DNA of 64,000 nucleotides from Marinibium conchae (lineage in GTDB: Bacteria > Pseudomonadota > Gammaproteobacteria > Enterobacterales > Alteromonadaceae): contig NZ_JADNRN010000001.1 of NCBI RefSeq assembly GCF_015595035.1, positions 1,550,001 through 1,614,000 of the forward strand. The letters are read 5' to 3'. Below the pieces are notes generated by a model. The model saw only the letters and a program-made list of their open reading frames with translations, was not told the origin of the DNA and ran no database searches. Shown here one piece after another: positions 35,960 through 45,387 of the stretch. The position numbers and the translations under genes are program-made. The first letter of the stretch is position 1. Each line of letters starts with the position of its first letter.

Positions 35960-36154
35960 AAGAAGTGCCTGAGTAATATATTGAATAAATAAAAGAGTGA
36001 ATCGCGCGGAGGATATGCCGAGTCGAATCGCGCGCGGAGTATACAGCAAATAAGCATTTGGATAAACACCAGAGCGGGTTTATCTTTTTGCAACGCTATA
36101 ATCTATATTCACTATCCGATATACTTCGAGCATTATTACTTTACTTGGCCATTT

Positions 36155-36640
36155 ATGATCCATAACGATATTCTTCGACGCTTGCGTTTCGCGCTTTCAA
36201 TTAACGATGGCGCCGCTATCGATATCTTCAAATTGGCAAACTACGATATGGAAGTCGACTATCTTCATCACATCATGAAACGCGAAGAAGAAGAAGGCTT
36301 TATTCGATGCCGAGACAAGATCCTAGCGCTCTTTTTAGACGGCTTGATCATCAAACGAAGGGGGAAACAAGAAGGCGTTGAACCCAAAGTATTAAAAGGT
36401 GAAGAACGCATTTCTAATAACGAAATACTGCGCAAAATTAAAATTGCCATGACATATCGTGATGATGACATGATAGAAATTTTAAAGTATGCGAACTTTC
36501 GCGTGAGTAAGGGCGAGCTATCAGCTCTATTTCGCAAACCTGACCACAGGAGTTATAAGGCCTGTGGTGACCAGCTATTAAGAAACTTTCTTCAAGGTAT
36601 GGTCAAAAAGTACCGTCCTGAGACGAAAAACAAGCCATAA
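36155..36640 (+). CDS. yehS: DUF1456 family protein YehS
   Basis: A 161-residue cytoplasmic protein made of two DUF1456 repeats (about residues 3-68 and 87-155). Each starts with N(D/N)(I/E)LRxLR(F/I)A and contains the K(L/Y)AN(Y/F) and LxxFLxG(L/M) elements. It is a close match in length and pattern to E. coli YehS (156 residues). No function is established for the family. It is transcribed away from ybiT, with a short AT-rich intergenic region between the two starts. High sequence confidence, unknown biological role. Confidence 0.92.
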   Translation: MIHNDILRRLRFALSINDGAAIDIFKLANYDMEVDYLHHIMKREEEEGFIRCRDKILALFLDGLIIKRRGKQEGVEPKVLKGEERISNNEILRKIKIAMTYRDDDMIEILKYANFRVSKGELSALFRKPDHRSYKACGDQLLRNFLQGMVKKYRPETKNKP

Positions 36641-36660
36641 AATACCACTAGTGTAAACGC

Positions 36661-36687
36661 CGTACCAAATATACAGTATTTGGCACG
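36661..36687. repeat. Inverted repeat between convergent genes
   Basis: An 11-bp inverted repeat with one mismatch (CGTACCAAATA / TATTTGGCACG) and a 5-base loop, sitting in the 55-bp gap between the stops of yehS and the SMP-30-like gene. There is no T run on either side, so a terminator role is possible but not shown. Confidence 0.45.
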
Positions 36688-36695
36688 GGTAAGCC

Positions 36696-37805
36696 TTACT
36701 GCAAGGGGGTCACGGCAATGGCGTTGTTTTGTAGTGAACCTAAAAATAAATGCCCTTCGTGCTCTACAACCGCTGTGATAACTTGGTAGCCTTCGTCTGA
36801 TTGAAGGCTATGCAGCACCTCAGCATTTTCATTTAGGCCAAGCACAAAAGCATAGTCAGAACTCGCTTGAAGAAAAAGTCTTGGCAAGCCGCCTAACAAT
36901 CGCCTGAGAAAGGGATATTGCGCCAGCGCCTCTACCTTTGGGTCGCGCAGAGCGACCATCGCAACCCAGATCGTATCATCCTTGGTGTAAATGTTATCGG
37001 GCATGGCAGGCAAGTTCTCAATGAAGATGTCGCTGCTACCCTTTTTATCGCCGCTCAACCAATAGCGATGGATACGCGACCTACCCGTTTCATTGATGAG
37101 CACAAAGTCATTTTTCGGCGAAATAGTCACGCCATTGGCAAAGAATAAACCAGATATGTGTACAGAGGTTTTTTTTGAAATAGGGTTATAGCTCATCAAG
37201 CGACCAGTGGCACTGGCTTCAATAAAATCATACACGTAATTATGATAATCAAAGCGTGATGACGCATCACTAAACCAAATACGCCCTTGCTTATCAATTG
37301 CAAGGTGATCAACAAACTTAAGTTTTTGTCCCTCGTGCTCGTCAGCCAATACTGTTATCGTGCCGCCTGTATCAATCGACAATAAGCCTTTAACCGCATC
37401 AGCCACGATAAGATTATTGGCAGCATCGAATTTTAATCCAAGCGGTCGACCGCCTGTATTGACAACGAGAGAATGCGCCACATTTAGCCTTGCTCCTATT
37501 TTAGCATCTTGCAGTTTTTCCATTATGCTTGATACAGGAACTTTTATAATGCGTCCATCATCATAGGCAGTATAGAGATATCCATCATCACTTATTAGGA
37601 TATCTTCAGGACCCTTTCCCAAGCCTTCTAATAATAAGCTATTCGAGAAATGGGATGTTGGCGTAAACTTTGTATCCAAACCGTCAGAGGCCGACGGAAG
37701 CCACTTAATAGGCCTCACAGGAGAAGTAAACCATAGCGCAAGTGCTATAAGACTGATGAATACGACTGAGGAATAAACTACCCGCCACACGGTTGTCGCT
37801 TTCAT
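36696..37805 (-). CDS. SMP-30/gluconolactonase/strictosidine-synthase-like beta-propeller protein
   Basis: A 369-residue protein with one N-terminal hydrophobic helix (about residues 8-28) acting as anchor or signal. It is followed by a six-bladed propeller of the SMP-30/LRE and strictosidine-synthase type: GKGPEDILISDDGYLYTAYDDGRI, LKFDAANNLIVADA, IDKQGRIWFSDASSRF and FANGVTISPKNDFVLINETGRSRIHRY. Family members are calcium-dependent lactonases or esterases; the metal-binding Glu (GPEDI) and Asn (FANGV) regions are visible. The substrate cannot be told, and several marine homologues are uncharacterised. AGGAG eight bases before the ATG supports the start. A hairpin separates it from the tricorn protease gene upstream on the same strand. 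Confidence 0.8.
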   Translation of the reverse strand: MKATTVWRVVYSSVVFISLIALALWFTSPVRPIKWLPSASDGLDTKFTPTSHFSNSLLLEGLGKGPEDILISDDGYLYTAYDDGRIIKVPVSSIMEKLQDAKIGARLNVAHSLVVNTGGRPLGLKFDAANNLIVADAVKGLLSIDTGGTITVLADEHEGQKLKFVDHLAIDKQGRIWFSDASSRFDYHNYVYDFIEASATGRLMSYNPISKKTSVHISGLFFANGVTISPKNDFVLINETGRSRIHRYWLSGDKKGSSDIFIENLPAMPDNIYTKDDTIWVAMVALRDPKVEALAQYPFLRRLLGGLPRLFLQASSDYAFVLGLNENAEVLHSLQSDEGYQVITAVVEHEGHLFLGSLQNNAIAVTPLQ

Positions 37806-37828
37806 TTATTCCGCTCCTGTATAATACG

Positions 37829-37852
37829 AGCCGCTTAAGCTAATAAGCGGCT
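37829..37852 (-). terminator. Hairpin between tricorn-protease gene and SMP-30-like gene
   Basis: A perfect 9-bp stem (AGCCGCTTA / TAAGCGGCT) with a 6-base loop, starting 7 bp after the stop of the leftward tricorn gene. No clear T run follows on the minus strand, so it may be a weak terminator or an mRNA-protecting hairpin that lowers expression of the gene downstream. Confidence 0.45.
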
Positions 37853-37858
37853 ATTTGC

Positions 37859-40800
37859 TTAGTTTACGTCGGCTGCAGGCTCATCAACTGGCGGAAAAGG
37901 TTTAGCTTCAAGCTCGGCTACGGCTTGGTTTGCAATTTTTTCATTCAGTACGCTCACCGCCTTCATTAATTGAGCATCTTCGCCTTTGAAAGTTGCGTGA
38001 GGCAAGTTTGACACTTCGATATCAGGGGAAATACCACGCCCCTCGGTTATCCACATGCCATCCATTCTATACACAGGAAACTGGGCAACGCGAGCAATTC
38101 CGCCATCAACCACGTTATTTCCACCACTTAACCACACACCAGCGCCGGCAGTTTGCTTTCCAATAACGGTTCCGAGTTCAAGTGCTTTAACGCCTGCGGT
38201 AAAGGTTTCACCATCGGAGTAGGTAAACTCGTCAGCCAAAACAACTAAATGCCCACGAAAGGCTTGTTGCATATTCGTAGAGCTTTCACCCGATTTATCT
38301 TGCCAAAATGACCAAGCTCTCCGAAGCAGCTTTTCAATAATGATGGAGTCAATATTGCCCCCTCGGTTACGTCTAACATCAATGATCAACCCTTGCTTTT
38401 TGTATTGTGCATAAAACTCCCGAGCAAAGGTCGATAGGTCGCTAGAGGTCATTGCATATAAGTGCAAATAGCCCAAATCAGGATTTTGCTTAGTGACTTT
38501 TTGGGCATTGCTATAGACCCAATTTCGATAGCGATATCTCGACTCATTGCGGCTCGAGTCTGGTTTAACAATGTTAAGAATAGTGTCATCACCGCGCGTG
38601 GTGGTTAATAATACTTGATTGCCAGCTTGGTATTCTAATGCCAACACTAAATCGGCCTGAGTACGCACAGTTTTATTGTTAACCGCCACGATGATGTCAC
38701 CTACCCTTACATCTATACCGGGCTTGTTCAGTGGCACTTGTTGCGCGGGTAGTTCTGGGTCGTGCAAATAAATATGGGTAATTTCGACACCCTTATCAGC
38801 ATCTCGATAAACACCGCCTAAAACCGCTGATTGCGCAACTTGGTCGTTGTCGTTAGTGTCGCCACCGCGAACCTGAGAATGCAAGGCATTTAGTTCCCCC
38901 ATCATCTGTTTGAAAATATCATTCAGCTCTCGACGATCAGTAATACGATCAACTAGCGGTGAATAACGTTCCTTAGCCGCTTGCCAGTCGATACCTCTCA
39001 TGTTTGCATCAAATAAACCATCGCGATGCATTAACCAAGCATCCCGGAACATTTGATGCCATTCTTCTCGTGGCTTAACGCGTATTTTCCAATCTGCGCT
39101 CTGCACACGGTGCTCATTAGCGTTATTTGGGAATGACGAACCCGCTTGTACTATGTACATGCTAGTAGATGCTCGTCGGCCTTTTACCACGAGCATTTTT
39201 TCACCATCATTCGAAAGTGTGTAAGCGTTTATATTTGAGGTAAAGGTACGTGGTTTCGTGTTGTGTTCAATGCGAATAGACTTGAGCCTTTCACGCTCGC
39301 CGGGCTCTGATACTTCGTCTTTAACATAAAGGAAGCTTTTGTTTGCCGACAAGTCAGAATAATTACCTGCACTTACTGGCACTTGCCACAAGCGCTCTGA
39401 TAATCCTTCCCAGTTTATATCGAGAAAGCTTAATTCATCGTCACTGTTCGCATCGCCATTATTCTCAGCGTCATCGTTATCGTCCTTAGTTACATCGTCT
39501 GGTTCTTCAGCCCTTAGTGGCTCTATTTCTTCAGCAAAACCAAACTCAGCATCTTGATTGAGCGCGATGGCGAAGATGAGTGTTTTTCTATCAAAAGCAG
39601 GGCCCATATTTCGGTCTCCCCATGGGCTTGCTGGAGAAGCGTCAAAATTTCTATCTGACAAAAAGTATAACCAATGTCCTTTAGCGCCAAAGGTTGGGCT
39701 GTACGACTCGTACTTTTCTGATGTCAGCTTCTGCTGTTTTTCTTGCGAAATAGACTGCAAAATCACCGAACTTCTCTCTTCACCTTTAAGCTGAGCAGAA
39801 AAGGCAAATGTATCGCTGTCTTTCGACCAAACGAAATCACCAATACCATTAACCAAGTCACTTCGAATAAGGGTATTAGTTTGAGCTTCAATATCGTAAA
39901 TGAATAGCTTACCGTCTGCGCTGTTATGGGCAATACTTTCACCATTTGGCGATAGCCACATAGCATCGCGGGCTGCACTTCCATCGTTCGTCAATTGTTG
40001 AGGAGCAGATAAACCGTCAACGGCGAAAGCCCAAATCTCGTTTTCACCGGTGATATTATTGAAGGCATAGACTGTTTTAGCATCTTGACTGAGAATAGCA
40101 TTTCGGCTTCGTGAGACAGGATCGGTAGCGACTTCAACTAAGCGCGCCGTAGAGCTATTTGCTACCGCAATTTTCCCGCGTGCGGTAATAACCACTTTAT
40201 CGGCTGTCGGCGACAAACTCACATCATTTAAGTTGGCCAATGGTGTTTCTATCCAGCGTTCGCGCAAATTTGGAAAGTCGGAGGCCAGAGATATATTGGC
40301 CAATTCACTGTGATTTTTTACCAAGTCAAGCAAGTAGATGTCGGCACCGAGTTGGTAAGATATTTTGCCTGCATGCATATCAGCAGAGCGTACGCCCCAT
40401 TCTACATGCTTGGTGATTTGTTCAATATCACTGCCATCGCTTGCCATGCTCCATAAATTGTCAATACCACTTTCATTACTAATGAAGTAAACCCGTTCGT
40501 TAAACACCATCGGGTTTTTAATTGAGCCACTGTGGCTATCGCTAAGACGCAGAGCCTCTTCAGAAGAATTTAACTTATAGCGCCAGAGTTCACCTGTGGC
40601 ACCACCTTTGTACTGATTTGCATTATCACCGCTAGACTGCAGGCCATGTTGAACGAAGTAAACATACTCCCCCTTGCTGTCTATGACGCCTTCAATCGCA
40701 TCCGATAAAGCGATTGTGGACGTCTTTAGACTATCGGGTTCAACTGTTTTTAGTACCCAACTATTTGCTGGCCCCGTTACTGTTGTTGCGGTTCGATAGA

Positions 40801-41275
40801 GTACCTTGCCATCTGAGGTCCACGCTTGAGCATGTGCACGACTGTTTTCAAAGGACACTCGCTTGGCCTGTCCGCCACTCATAGGCATAACGTACACCTG
40901 CGTTGTTCCAGAATAATTAGCAGAAAACGCAAGATACTTACCATCGGGGGAAATATGCGGAAATGTTTCTTCTGCTGAGTGAGTAGTGATACGAACAGCC
41001 TCAACGCCTTTATTAAAAGAATGAGATGTTGCTCGCCAAAGGTCCCCATCTGAAGCGAAAACTAGAGTATTTAAGGTATCAGAAGACTCAGCGTGCGGGC
41101 TTTTTTCATCTATTGAATGTTGGTAAATAGCGGGGCTTTGAAAATACCCTAGTTTGTCTGAAGCGCTTACCATAAAGGAAGGTGCTAATAATCCGATTGC
41201 CGTGACAGAGAAGCTGGTTTTTAGAACAGATGTCGCCAGAGTTTTCAGACGAGCAGATTGAGCTATTCCTTTCAT
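37859..41275 (-). CDS. Tricorn protease homologue, S41 family
   Basis: An 1138-residue exported protease with a long signal peptide (hydrophobic core about residues 22-38). The N-terminal half is two beta-propellers built of repeats such as HISPDGKYLAFSANYSGTTQVYV and LSPTADKVVITARG. There follow a C1-like helical domain (about 740-820), a PDZ domain (about 828-895; GIDVRVGDIIVAVNNKTV) and a C-terminal-processing-protease core with the nucleophile Ser near residue 1020 in TYSDGE and GKQTAGAGVWLSGG. Tricorn enzymes degrade oligopeptides to di- and tripeptides. The propellers are interrupted near residues 590-615 by an Asp/Asn/Glu-rich low-complexity insert. It is periplasmic in this family of bacterial homologues. 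Together with the S9 and M1 enzymes it suggests a peptide-based diet. Confidence 0.93.
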   Translation of the reverse strand: MKGIAQSARLKTLATSVLKTSFSVTAIGLLAPSFMVSASDKLGYFQSPAIYQHSIDEKSPHAESSDTLNTLVFASDGDLWRATSHSFNKGVEAVRITTHSAEETFPHISPDGKYLAFSANYSGTTQVYVMPMSGGQAKRVSFENSRAHAQAWTSDGKVLYRTATTVTGPANSWVLKTVEPDSLKTSTIALSDAIEGVIDSKGEYVYFVQHGLQSSGDNANQYKGGATGELWRYKLNSSEEALRLSDSHSGSIKNPMVFNERVYFISNESGIDNLWSMASDGSDIEQITKHVEWGVRSADMHAGKISYQLGADIYLLDLVKNHSELANISLASDFPNLRERWIETPLANLNDVSLSPTADKVVITARGKIAVANSSTARLVEVATDPVSRSRNAILSQDAKTVYAFNNITGENEIWAFAVDGLSAPQQLTNDGSAARDAMWLSPNGESIAHNSADGKLFIYDIEAQTNTLIRSDLVNGIGDFVWSKDSDTFAFSAQLKGEERSSVILQSISQEKQQKLTSEKYESYSPTFGAKGHWLYFLSDRNFDASPASPWGDRNMGPAFDRKTLIFAIALNQDAEFGFAEEIEPLRAEEPDDVTKDDNDDAENNGDANSDDELSFLDINWEGLSERLWQVPVSAGNYSDLSANKSFLYVKDEVSEPGERERLKSIRIEHNTKPRTFTSNINAYTLSNDGEKMLVVKGRRASTSMYIVQAGSSFPNNANEHRVQSADWKIRVKPREEWHQMFRDAWLMHRDGLFDANMRGIDWQAAKERYSPLVDRITDRRELNDIFKQMMGELNALHSQVRGGDTNDNDQVAQSAVLGGVYRDADKGVEITHIYLHDPELPAQQVPLNKPGIDVRVGDIIVAVNNKTVRTQADLVLALEYQAGNQVLLTTTRGDDTILNIVKPDSSRNESRYRYRNWVYSNAQKVTKQNPDLGYLHLYAMTSSDLSTFAREFYAQYKKQGLIIDVRRNRGGNIDSIIIEKLLRRAWSFWQDKSGESSTNMQQAFRGHLVVLADEFTYSDGETFTAGVKALELGTVIGKQTAGAGVWLSGGNNVVDGGIARVAQFPVYRMDGMWITEGRGISPDIEVSNLPHATFKGEDAQLMKAVSVLNEKIANQAVAELEAKPFPPVDEPAADVN

Positions 41276-41447
41276 TGTGTTCCCTTTTTTGCGTTTCTAC
41301 TAATACAATTTGGCGTTTTGATACACGGTTGGGCTCCATGTCGCAGAGCTCACTAGTCTGTTATTTAGAAAACAAAAACCGTGACGCAAAATAAATGAAC
41401 CCAAAGCATAAAGAGTTTCTCAATCAATTTCCAACTTCTGATAAAAC

Positions 41448-43439
41448 TTATGATTTTTTGAACTTCTGATACCAGTCAGTCAACTCGGCAATTGGCATTG
41501 GATAACTGAAGTAATAACCTTGGGAACATTGGATGCCAATATCAGCAAGCTCGTCTGCCTGAGCTTTGGTTTCAACACCTTCGGCAACCACAGAGTAACC
41601 CAGCTCTTTCGCAATATATTGAGTCGCTTGGATAATGGCTTGGCCGCCTGTGGCCATAGATGAAATGAAAGACCGATCTATTTTGACGATATCTGCAGAC
41701 AATTTCTGGAGTTGCGACAACGAAGAAAAACCGGTTCCAAAATCATCGACAGACACTTTAATACCTAAGCCTTGAAGAGCTCGAATTCGCTCTAGCATCA
41801 TGTCAACATTGCTTTCAAACATTGACTCCGTGATTTCTAAGTGTAAATTGCTCGCACTGAACCCTGACGAAACAAGGGCATTTTGTACGATAGCAATAAA
41901 GTCTGCCCTGACCAATTGTGATACTGACACATTCACTGAAATATTAACGTGGTCGTCAAATATCCACGAACTAGACTCACGGCAGGCCTCCATTAACACC
42001 CATTCTCCGATATCATGGATAAAGCCATATTGTTCAGCGATAGGGATAAACTCATGTGGCGGGACCATTTCGCCTCGATAACGCCAACGCAGCAAGACCT
42101 CACAAAATGAGACTTCTTTTGATTCATTGTCGATAACGGGTTGATAAACTAGATGGAACTCATTCTTTTGCAGAGCCAGGGCCAAGCCCTCTTTGATCTG
42201 TTGCTCACGAATTTGAGATTGACGCATCTCATGAGTAAACACCGATACATCTGCCTTATTTTTTTCTTTTTGGATATACATTGCGGTATCGGCTAATGAG
42301 ATAAGCTCAGTTTCATCACTTCCATGCCGTGGGTACATTGCCACCCCAATTGTTGCGCCTACCGACAGCTTGTTTGAATCAACCTTAATATGTTGAGATA
42401 AGGATGCTATTAAGTCGCGTCCAAATTCAACAGCCTCACCTTCATCTAAATCTTCAATCACCACAATAAATTCATCACCGCCCCACCGGCACACATGCCC
42501 TGCACCGTTGGCGAACAAAGTAATACGCTGTGCAATAGCCACAAGGACTTTGTCACCAACGTTATGCCCTTGTGTGTCATTTATCGCTTTAAAGCCGTCA
42601 AGGTCGATAAATAGGAGCGCAAAGCCACGAGCTTGAGACTGACAGAGAGAAATAATGTCGCCCAGACTTTTTGAAAATGCAGTTCGGTTAAACAGTCCAG
42701 TTAGGGGATCAATATTTGACAGTTCAAAAATTTCCTTGGTACGCAGTCTTACTTTATTTTCTAAGTCTGCATTCACAGCGAGGATTTCTTCGTTTTTATC
42801 AGCCAAAGCTTTCACAAAATCAGTGTTTTGGTTTTTAGTCACGATGGCGTTCCTCGTAAACGCCGCCGTTCTCCAACTCCCCAAAATCATGATAAGAGAG
42901 AAAAACAAACCCAAATAACCCAAAACGTTTTTATTTGGGTCTTCTCCTATCGCCATTAAAAAAGACATAGGAAATATCAACAAGAATGAGTAACAAACGC
43001 CGAGTGTTCGATTACCAGAGAGTACCGTTGCACTGCCACCTGCTAACGAGGCTAGTATGATTATCGTCATGCTCAATTCGAGCCAGCTAGCGTGGTCAAC
43101 GATAGTGATGGCGTAAGTTGTCCACGCGAAGCTACTAAGTGCAGCCATGCTAATAAAGCGGCGCTTAGCTTGCAGAAATGCATATGATGTACCGCGGAGA
43201 TTCTTATGCCAATATGAGGTGTCTAACAGTCTGATTGTTAGCAACAGCATAAAAGCGATAAACCAGTAAAGCTTGAACTCGCCAAGTACTGGGTCATCAC
43301 CAAATATCAAAAACAACGCGCTTGCGCAGGCGATCGAAACAAGCACGCCGCCAAAGCTATCGTCATAAAGCGCAGTAACTAGGTCACGCTCTATAGCATC
43401 ATTAGGTTGTTCATCTGGTGTCTTAATAATCTTTACCAT
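41448..43439 (-). CDS. Membrane GGDEF-EAL protein (c-di-GMP turnover)
   Basis: A 663-residue protein with about six membrane helices (about residues 30-200), a short coiled coil, a GGDEF domain (about 240-400; RWGGDEFIVVIEDL) and an EAL domain (about 415-655). The GGDEF motif is intact, so it may make c-di-GMP. In the EAL domain the signature is EVL rather than EAL (FCEVLLRW), but NVSVSQL, LEITESMF, DDFGTGFSS, KIDRSF, EGVET and QGYYFSYP, which hold the metal and catalytic residues, are present, so phosphodiesterase activity is also plausible. Which activity dominates cannot be told. The N-terminal region resembles MASE-type membrane sensors without a clear match. It stands alone between the tricorn gene and cca. 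Confidence 0.92.
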   Translation of the reverse strand: MVKIIKTPDEQPNDAIERDLVTALYDDSFGGVLVSIACASALFLIFGDDPVLGEFKLYWFIAFMLLLTIRLLDTSYWHKNLRGTSYAFLQAKRRFISMAALSSFAWTTYAITIVDHASWLELSMTIIILASLAGGSATVLSGNRTLGVCYSFLLIFPMSFLMAIGEDPNKNVLGYLGLFFSLIMILGSWRTAAFTRNAIVTKNQNTDFVKALADKNEEILAVNADLENKVRLRTKEIFELSNIDPLTGLFNRTAFSKSLGDIISLCQSQARGFALLFIDLDGFKAINDTQGHNVGDKVLVAIAQRITLFANGAGHVCRWGGDEFIVVIEDLDEGEAVEFGRDLIASLSQHIKVDSNKLSVGATIGVAMYPRHGSDETELISLADTAMYIQKEKNKADVSVFTHEMRQSQIREQQIKEGLALALQKNEFHLVYQPVIDNESKEVSFCEVLLRWRYRGEMVPPHEFIPIAEQYGFIHDIGEWVLMEACRESSSWIFDDHVNISVNVSVSQLVRADFIAIVQNALVSSGFSASNLHLEITESMFESNVDMMLERIRALQGLGIKVSVDDFGTGFSSLSQLQKLSADIVKIDRSFISSMATGGQAIIQATQYIAKELGYSVVAEGVETKAQADELADIGIQCSQGYYFSYPMPIAELTDWYQKFKKS

Positions 43440-43592
43440 CTGGTTGCATGAAACACGGTTTGGAGTGCAAACTTCAGCGAAGATTATACGTTATTTGGCA
43501 TTTTTGGCTTCGGTATTGCGCGCGCATTGGGTATGAAAATTAATGCCAATGTATCTATTTATGAAAAAAGTAAACGCATGATTCTGAGTACT

Positions 43593-44954
43593 TCAGGTTT
43601 GCGATAGCGTCTTCTTTATTTCTCTGATGCAATCTATCTGAGCTAAACGCAGCGCTTCACCCAAGGCTTTTCCCTTCAAACCTTTGGTGATGGCATCTTG
43701 CACCACTTTTTTAGCATCCAAGCTTTGCAACGCCGACAAATACGACATAGCGATATCTGCCTGTCGATATTCTCTATCCTCGAGCATTGGCCCTCGGCCT
43801 TGGCTATCACAAACACAGGCTTGCAAAAACTGCAAGAAGCGTTGTGGCTGTTTAATCGCATTGAGACTATCGACAATCAGGCCTTGAATACTTGCTGCTT
43901 TTAATTCAGTTATCTTGTGACATTTAGTATGAAATTCGGCCATTAAACAGCCCAAGTTCACCAACTTTTTTGGCACTCGGTAGCGGTCTCCAAATGCTTT
44001 GATAGGCTCTACACCGAGTTTTTCATGTCCGTGCAGTTTTCCGTGCTGCGCATAAGCGACGGGTTTGCCAAAATCATGAGTGAGAGCGGCAAAACGAGTT
44101 GGTAAATCAAAATCTAAATCGGCAGCTCTTTTGAGCACTAGCATGGTGTGAATGAATACATCACCTTCTGGATGATGCTGTTTGGGCTGTGGGATATTAT
44201 GCATCGCAATAAGCTCAGGAAATAAACCAAGATCGCAAAGAGTTTCGAAAAACAAATGAGGATGTTTCTCCATTAGCGCCTTTTCCATTTCTTTCCAAAC
44301 TCTTTCTGCGACTAAGTAATCGAGCTCCCCCTTGTCGCGCATCACTTGCATGAGTGCTTGGGTATCAGGATGAATTTTCCATTCAGGGCCAAAGCGCGCC
44401 AAAAAGCGGGCAACCCGCAATACTCGCACGGGGTCTTCCTGAAACGCTGCGGTGGTATGCTTTAATACTTTGTTTTTTAAATCTTGCTGGCCATTAAAGG
44501 GGTCGATTAATTGCCCCTTTGCGTCCATCGCCATTGAATTAACCGTTAGATCGCGACGAGCCAAGTCTTCTTCCAAACTTACCGTGCTATTCGCATCAGT
44601 AACGAAACCAGCATAGCCTCTTCCACTTTTACGTTCGGTGCGAGCGAGAGCGTATTCTTCTTTGGTAGTTGGGTGAAGATATACAGGAAAGTCGGCACCA
44701 ACAGGCAAGAAACCGGCATTTAACATAGACTCAGTTGTTTCTCCCACTACCACGAAATCCATATCCACAGTTGCTCGACCCAACAATTTGTCGCGCACAG
44801 CACCCCCCACTAGATACACTGCGTTGAGCTGGTGCGGAGGCTCAAAAATAAGAGCATCAGAATTAATCAGGGCTTTTTCGGTAGGCAAGCTAGGTTTTTG
44901 AATGAGTATTCCTCTGTTATTTTTAGTAGGTGCTTCAACACAATTATTATTCAA
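43593..44954 (-). CDS. cca: CCA tRNA nucleotidyltransferase with HD domain
   Basis: This enzyme adds or repairs the CCA end of tRNAs. From YLVGGAVRDKLLG on, it follows E. coli Cca closely: VDMDFVVVG (metal-binding DxD region), EYALARTERKSGRGYAGF, RRDLTVNSMA, EDPVRVLRVARFLARFG and a C-terminal HD phosphohydrolase domain (HPEGDVFIHTMLVL, ALTHDFGKP, AEFHTKCHK). The long form begins at a TTG (44954) and has about 45 residues before the conserved core that E. coli lacks. A GTG at 44819 would give a protein starting exactly like E. coli Cca. Neither has a good ribosome site, so the start is unsettled. The gene is divergent from the TonB receptor across an AT-rich gap. Confidence 0.92.
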   Translation of the reverse strand: MNNNCVEAPTKNNRGILIQKPSLPTEKALINSDALIFEPPHQLNAVYLVGGAVRDKLLGRATVDMDFVVVGETTESMLNAGFLPVGADFPVYLHPTTKEEYALARTERKSGRGYAGFVTDANSTVSLEEDLARRDLTVNSMAMDAKGQLIDPFNGQQDLKNKVLKHTTAAFQEDPVRVLRVARFLARFGPEWKIHPDTQALMQVMRDKGELDYLVAERVWKEMEKALMEKHPHLFFETLCDLGLFPELIAMHNIPQPKQHHPEGDVFIHTMLVLKRAADLDFDLPTRFAALTHDFGKPVAYAQHGKLHGHEKLGVEPIKAFGDRYRVPKKLVNLGCLMAEFHTKCHKITELKAASIQGLIVDSLNAIKQPQRFLQFLQACVCDSQGRGPMLEDREYRQADIAMSYLSALQSLDAKKVVQDAITKGLKGKALGEALRLAQIDCIREIKKTLSQT

Positions 44955-45387
44955 CGGCTACGATTGAATGTAAATGACCTATACACTTACAAGCTTGTAA
45001 AAAAATATATACATGATGATTGCTTTGCACACATGGTTAAAAAAACAGCGAGCAAACGATGAAATAAAGTAAAAAGGAATATAGTAAGTGCTATCACCCT
45101 TGCGCTGCTAGCCGCATAACTATTAGGGTTCAAGTAAGGTTCAAGAATAGTATAATAAACAATCAAAACGATAACGCGCGAAAAGCTCATCACAATTACT
45201 AGAAATAAATGAAAATTTCCTCACAATTGCATTGAAATTTAAGTATAGGCACGATATACCTATGCTAGCGATAGGAAAGTAACAAAAGATACCTTCTAGT
45301 TATATCGCGGACATAAACCAAGAAAATAAAAACAATAAAAATCAAAAAAATTGGTACTGGAATCAATAATTACATTTGGGATAACAC
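44955..45387. other. AT-rich divergent intergenic region (433 bp)
   Basis: This gap separates cca (leftward) from the TonB receptor gene (rightward) and should hold both promoters. It is very AT-rich, especially the last 70 bases before the receptor ATG, which are dominated by A-tracts. I see no coding signal with a supported start, no tRNA and no convincing terminator. A GGGAT stretch about nine bases before 45388 may serve as the ribosome site. I could not assign -35/-10 boxes or an operator with confidence. Confidence 0.5.

Noticed and set aside
35960-36049. 30-residue extension of YbiT
   Set aside because: The homologous E. coli protein starts in register with the TTG at 35959, which has AGG seven bases upstream.
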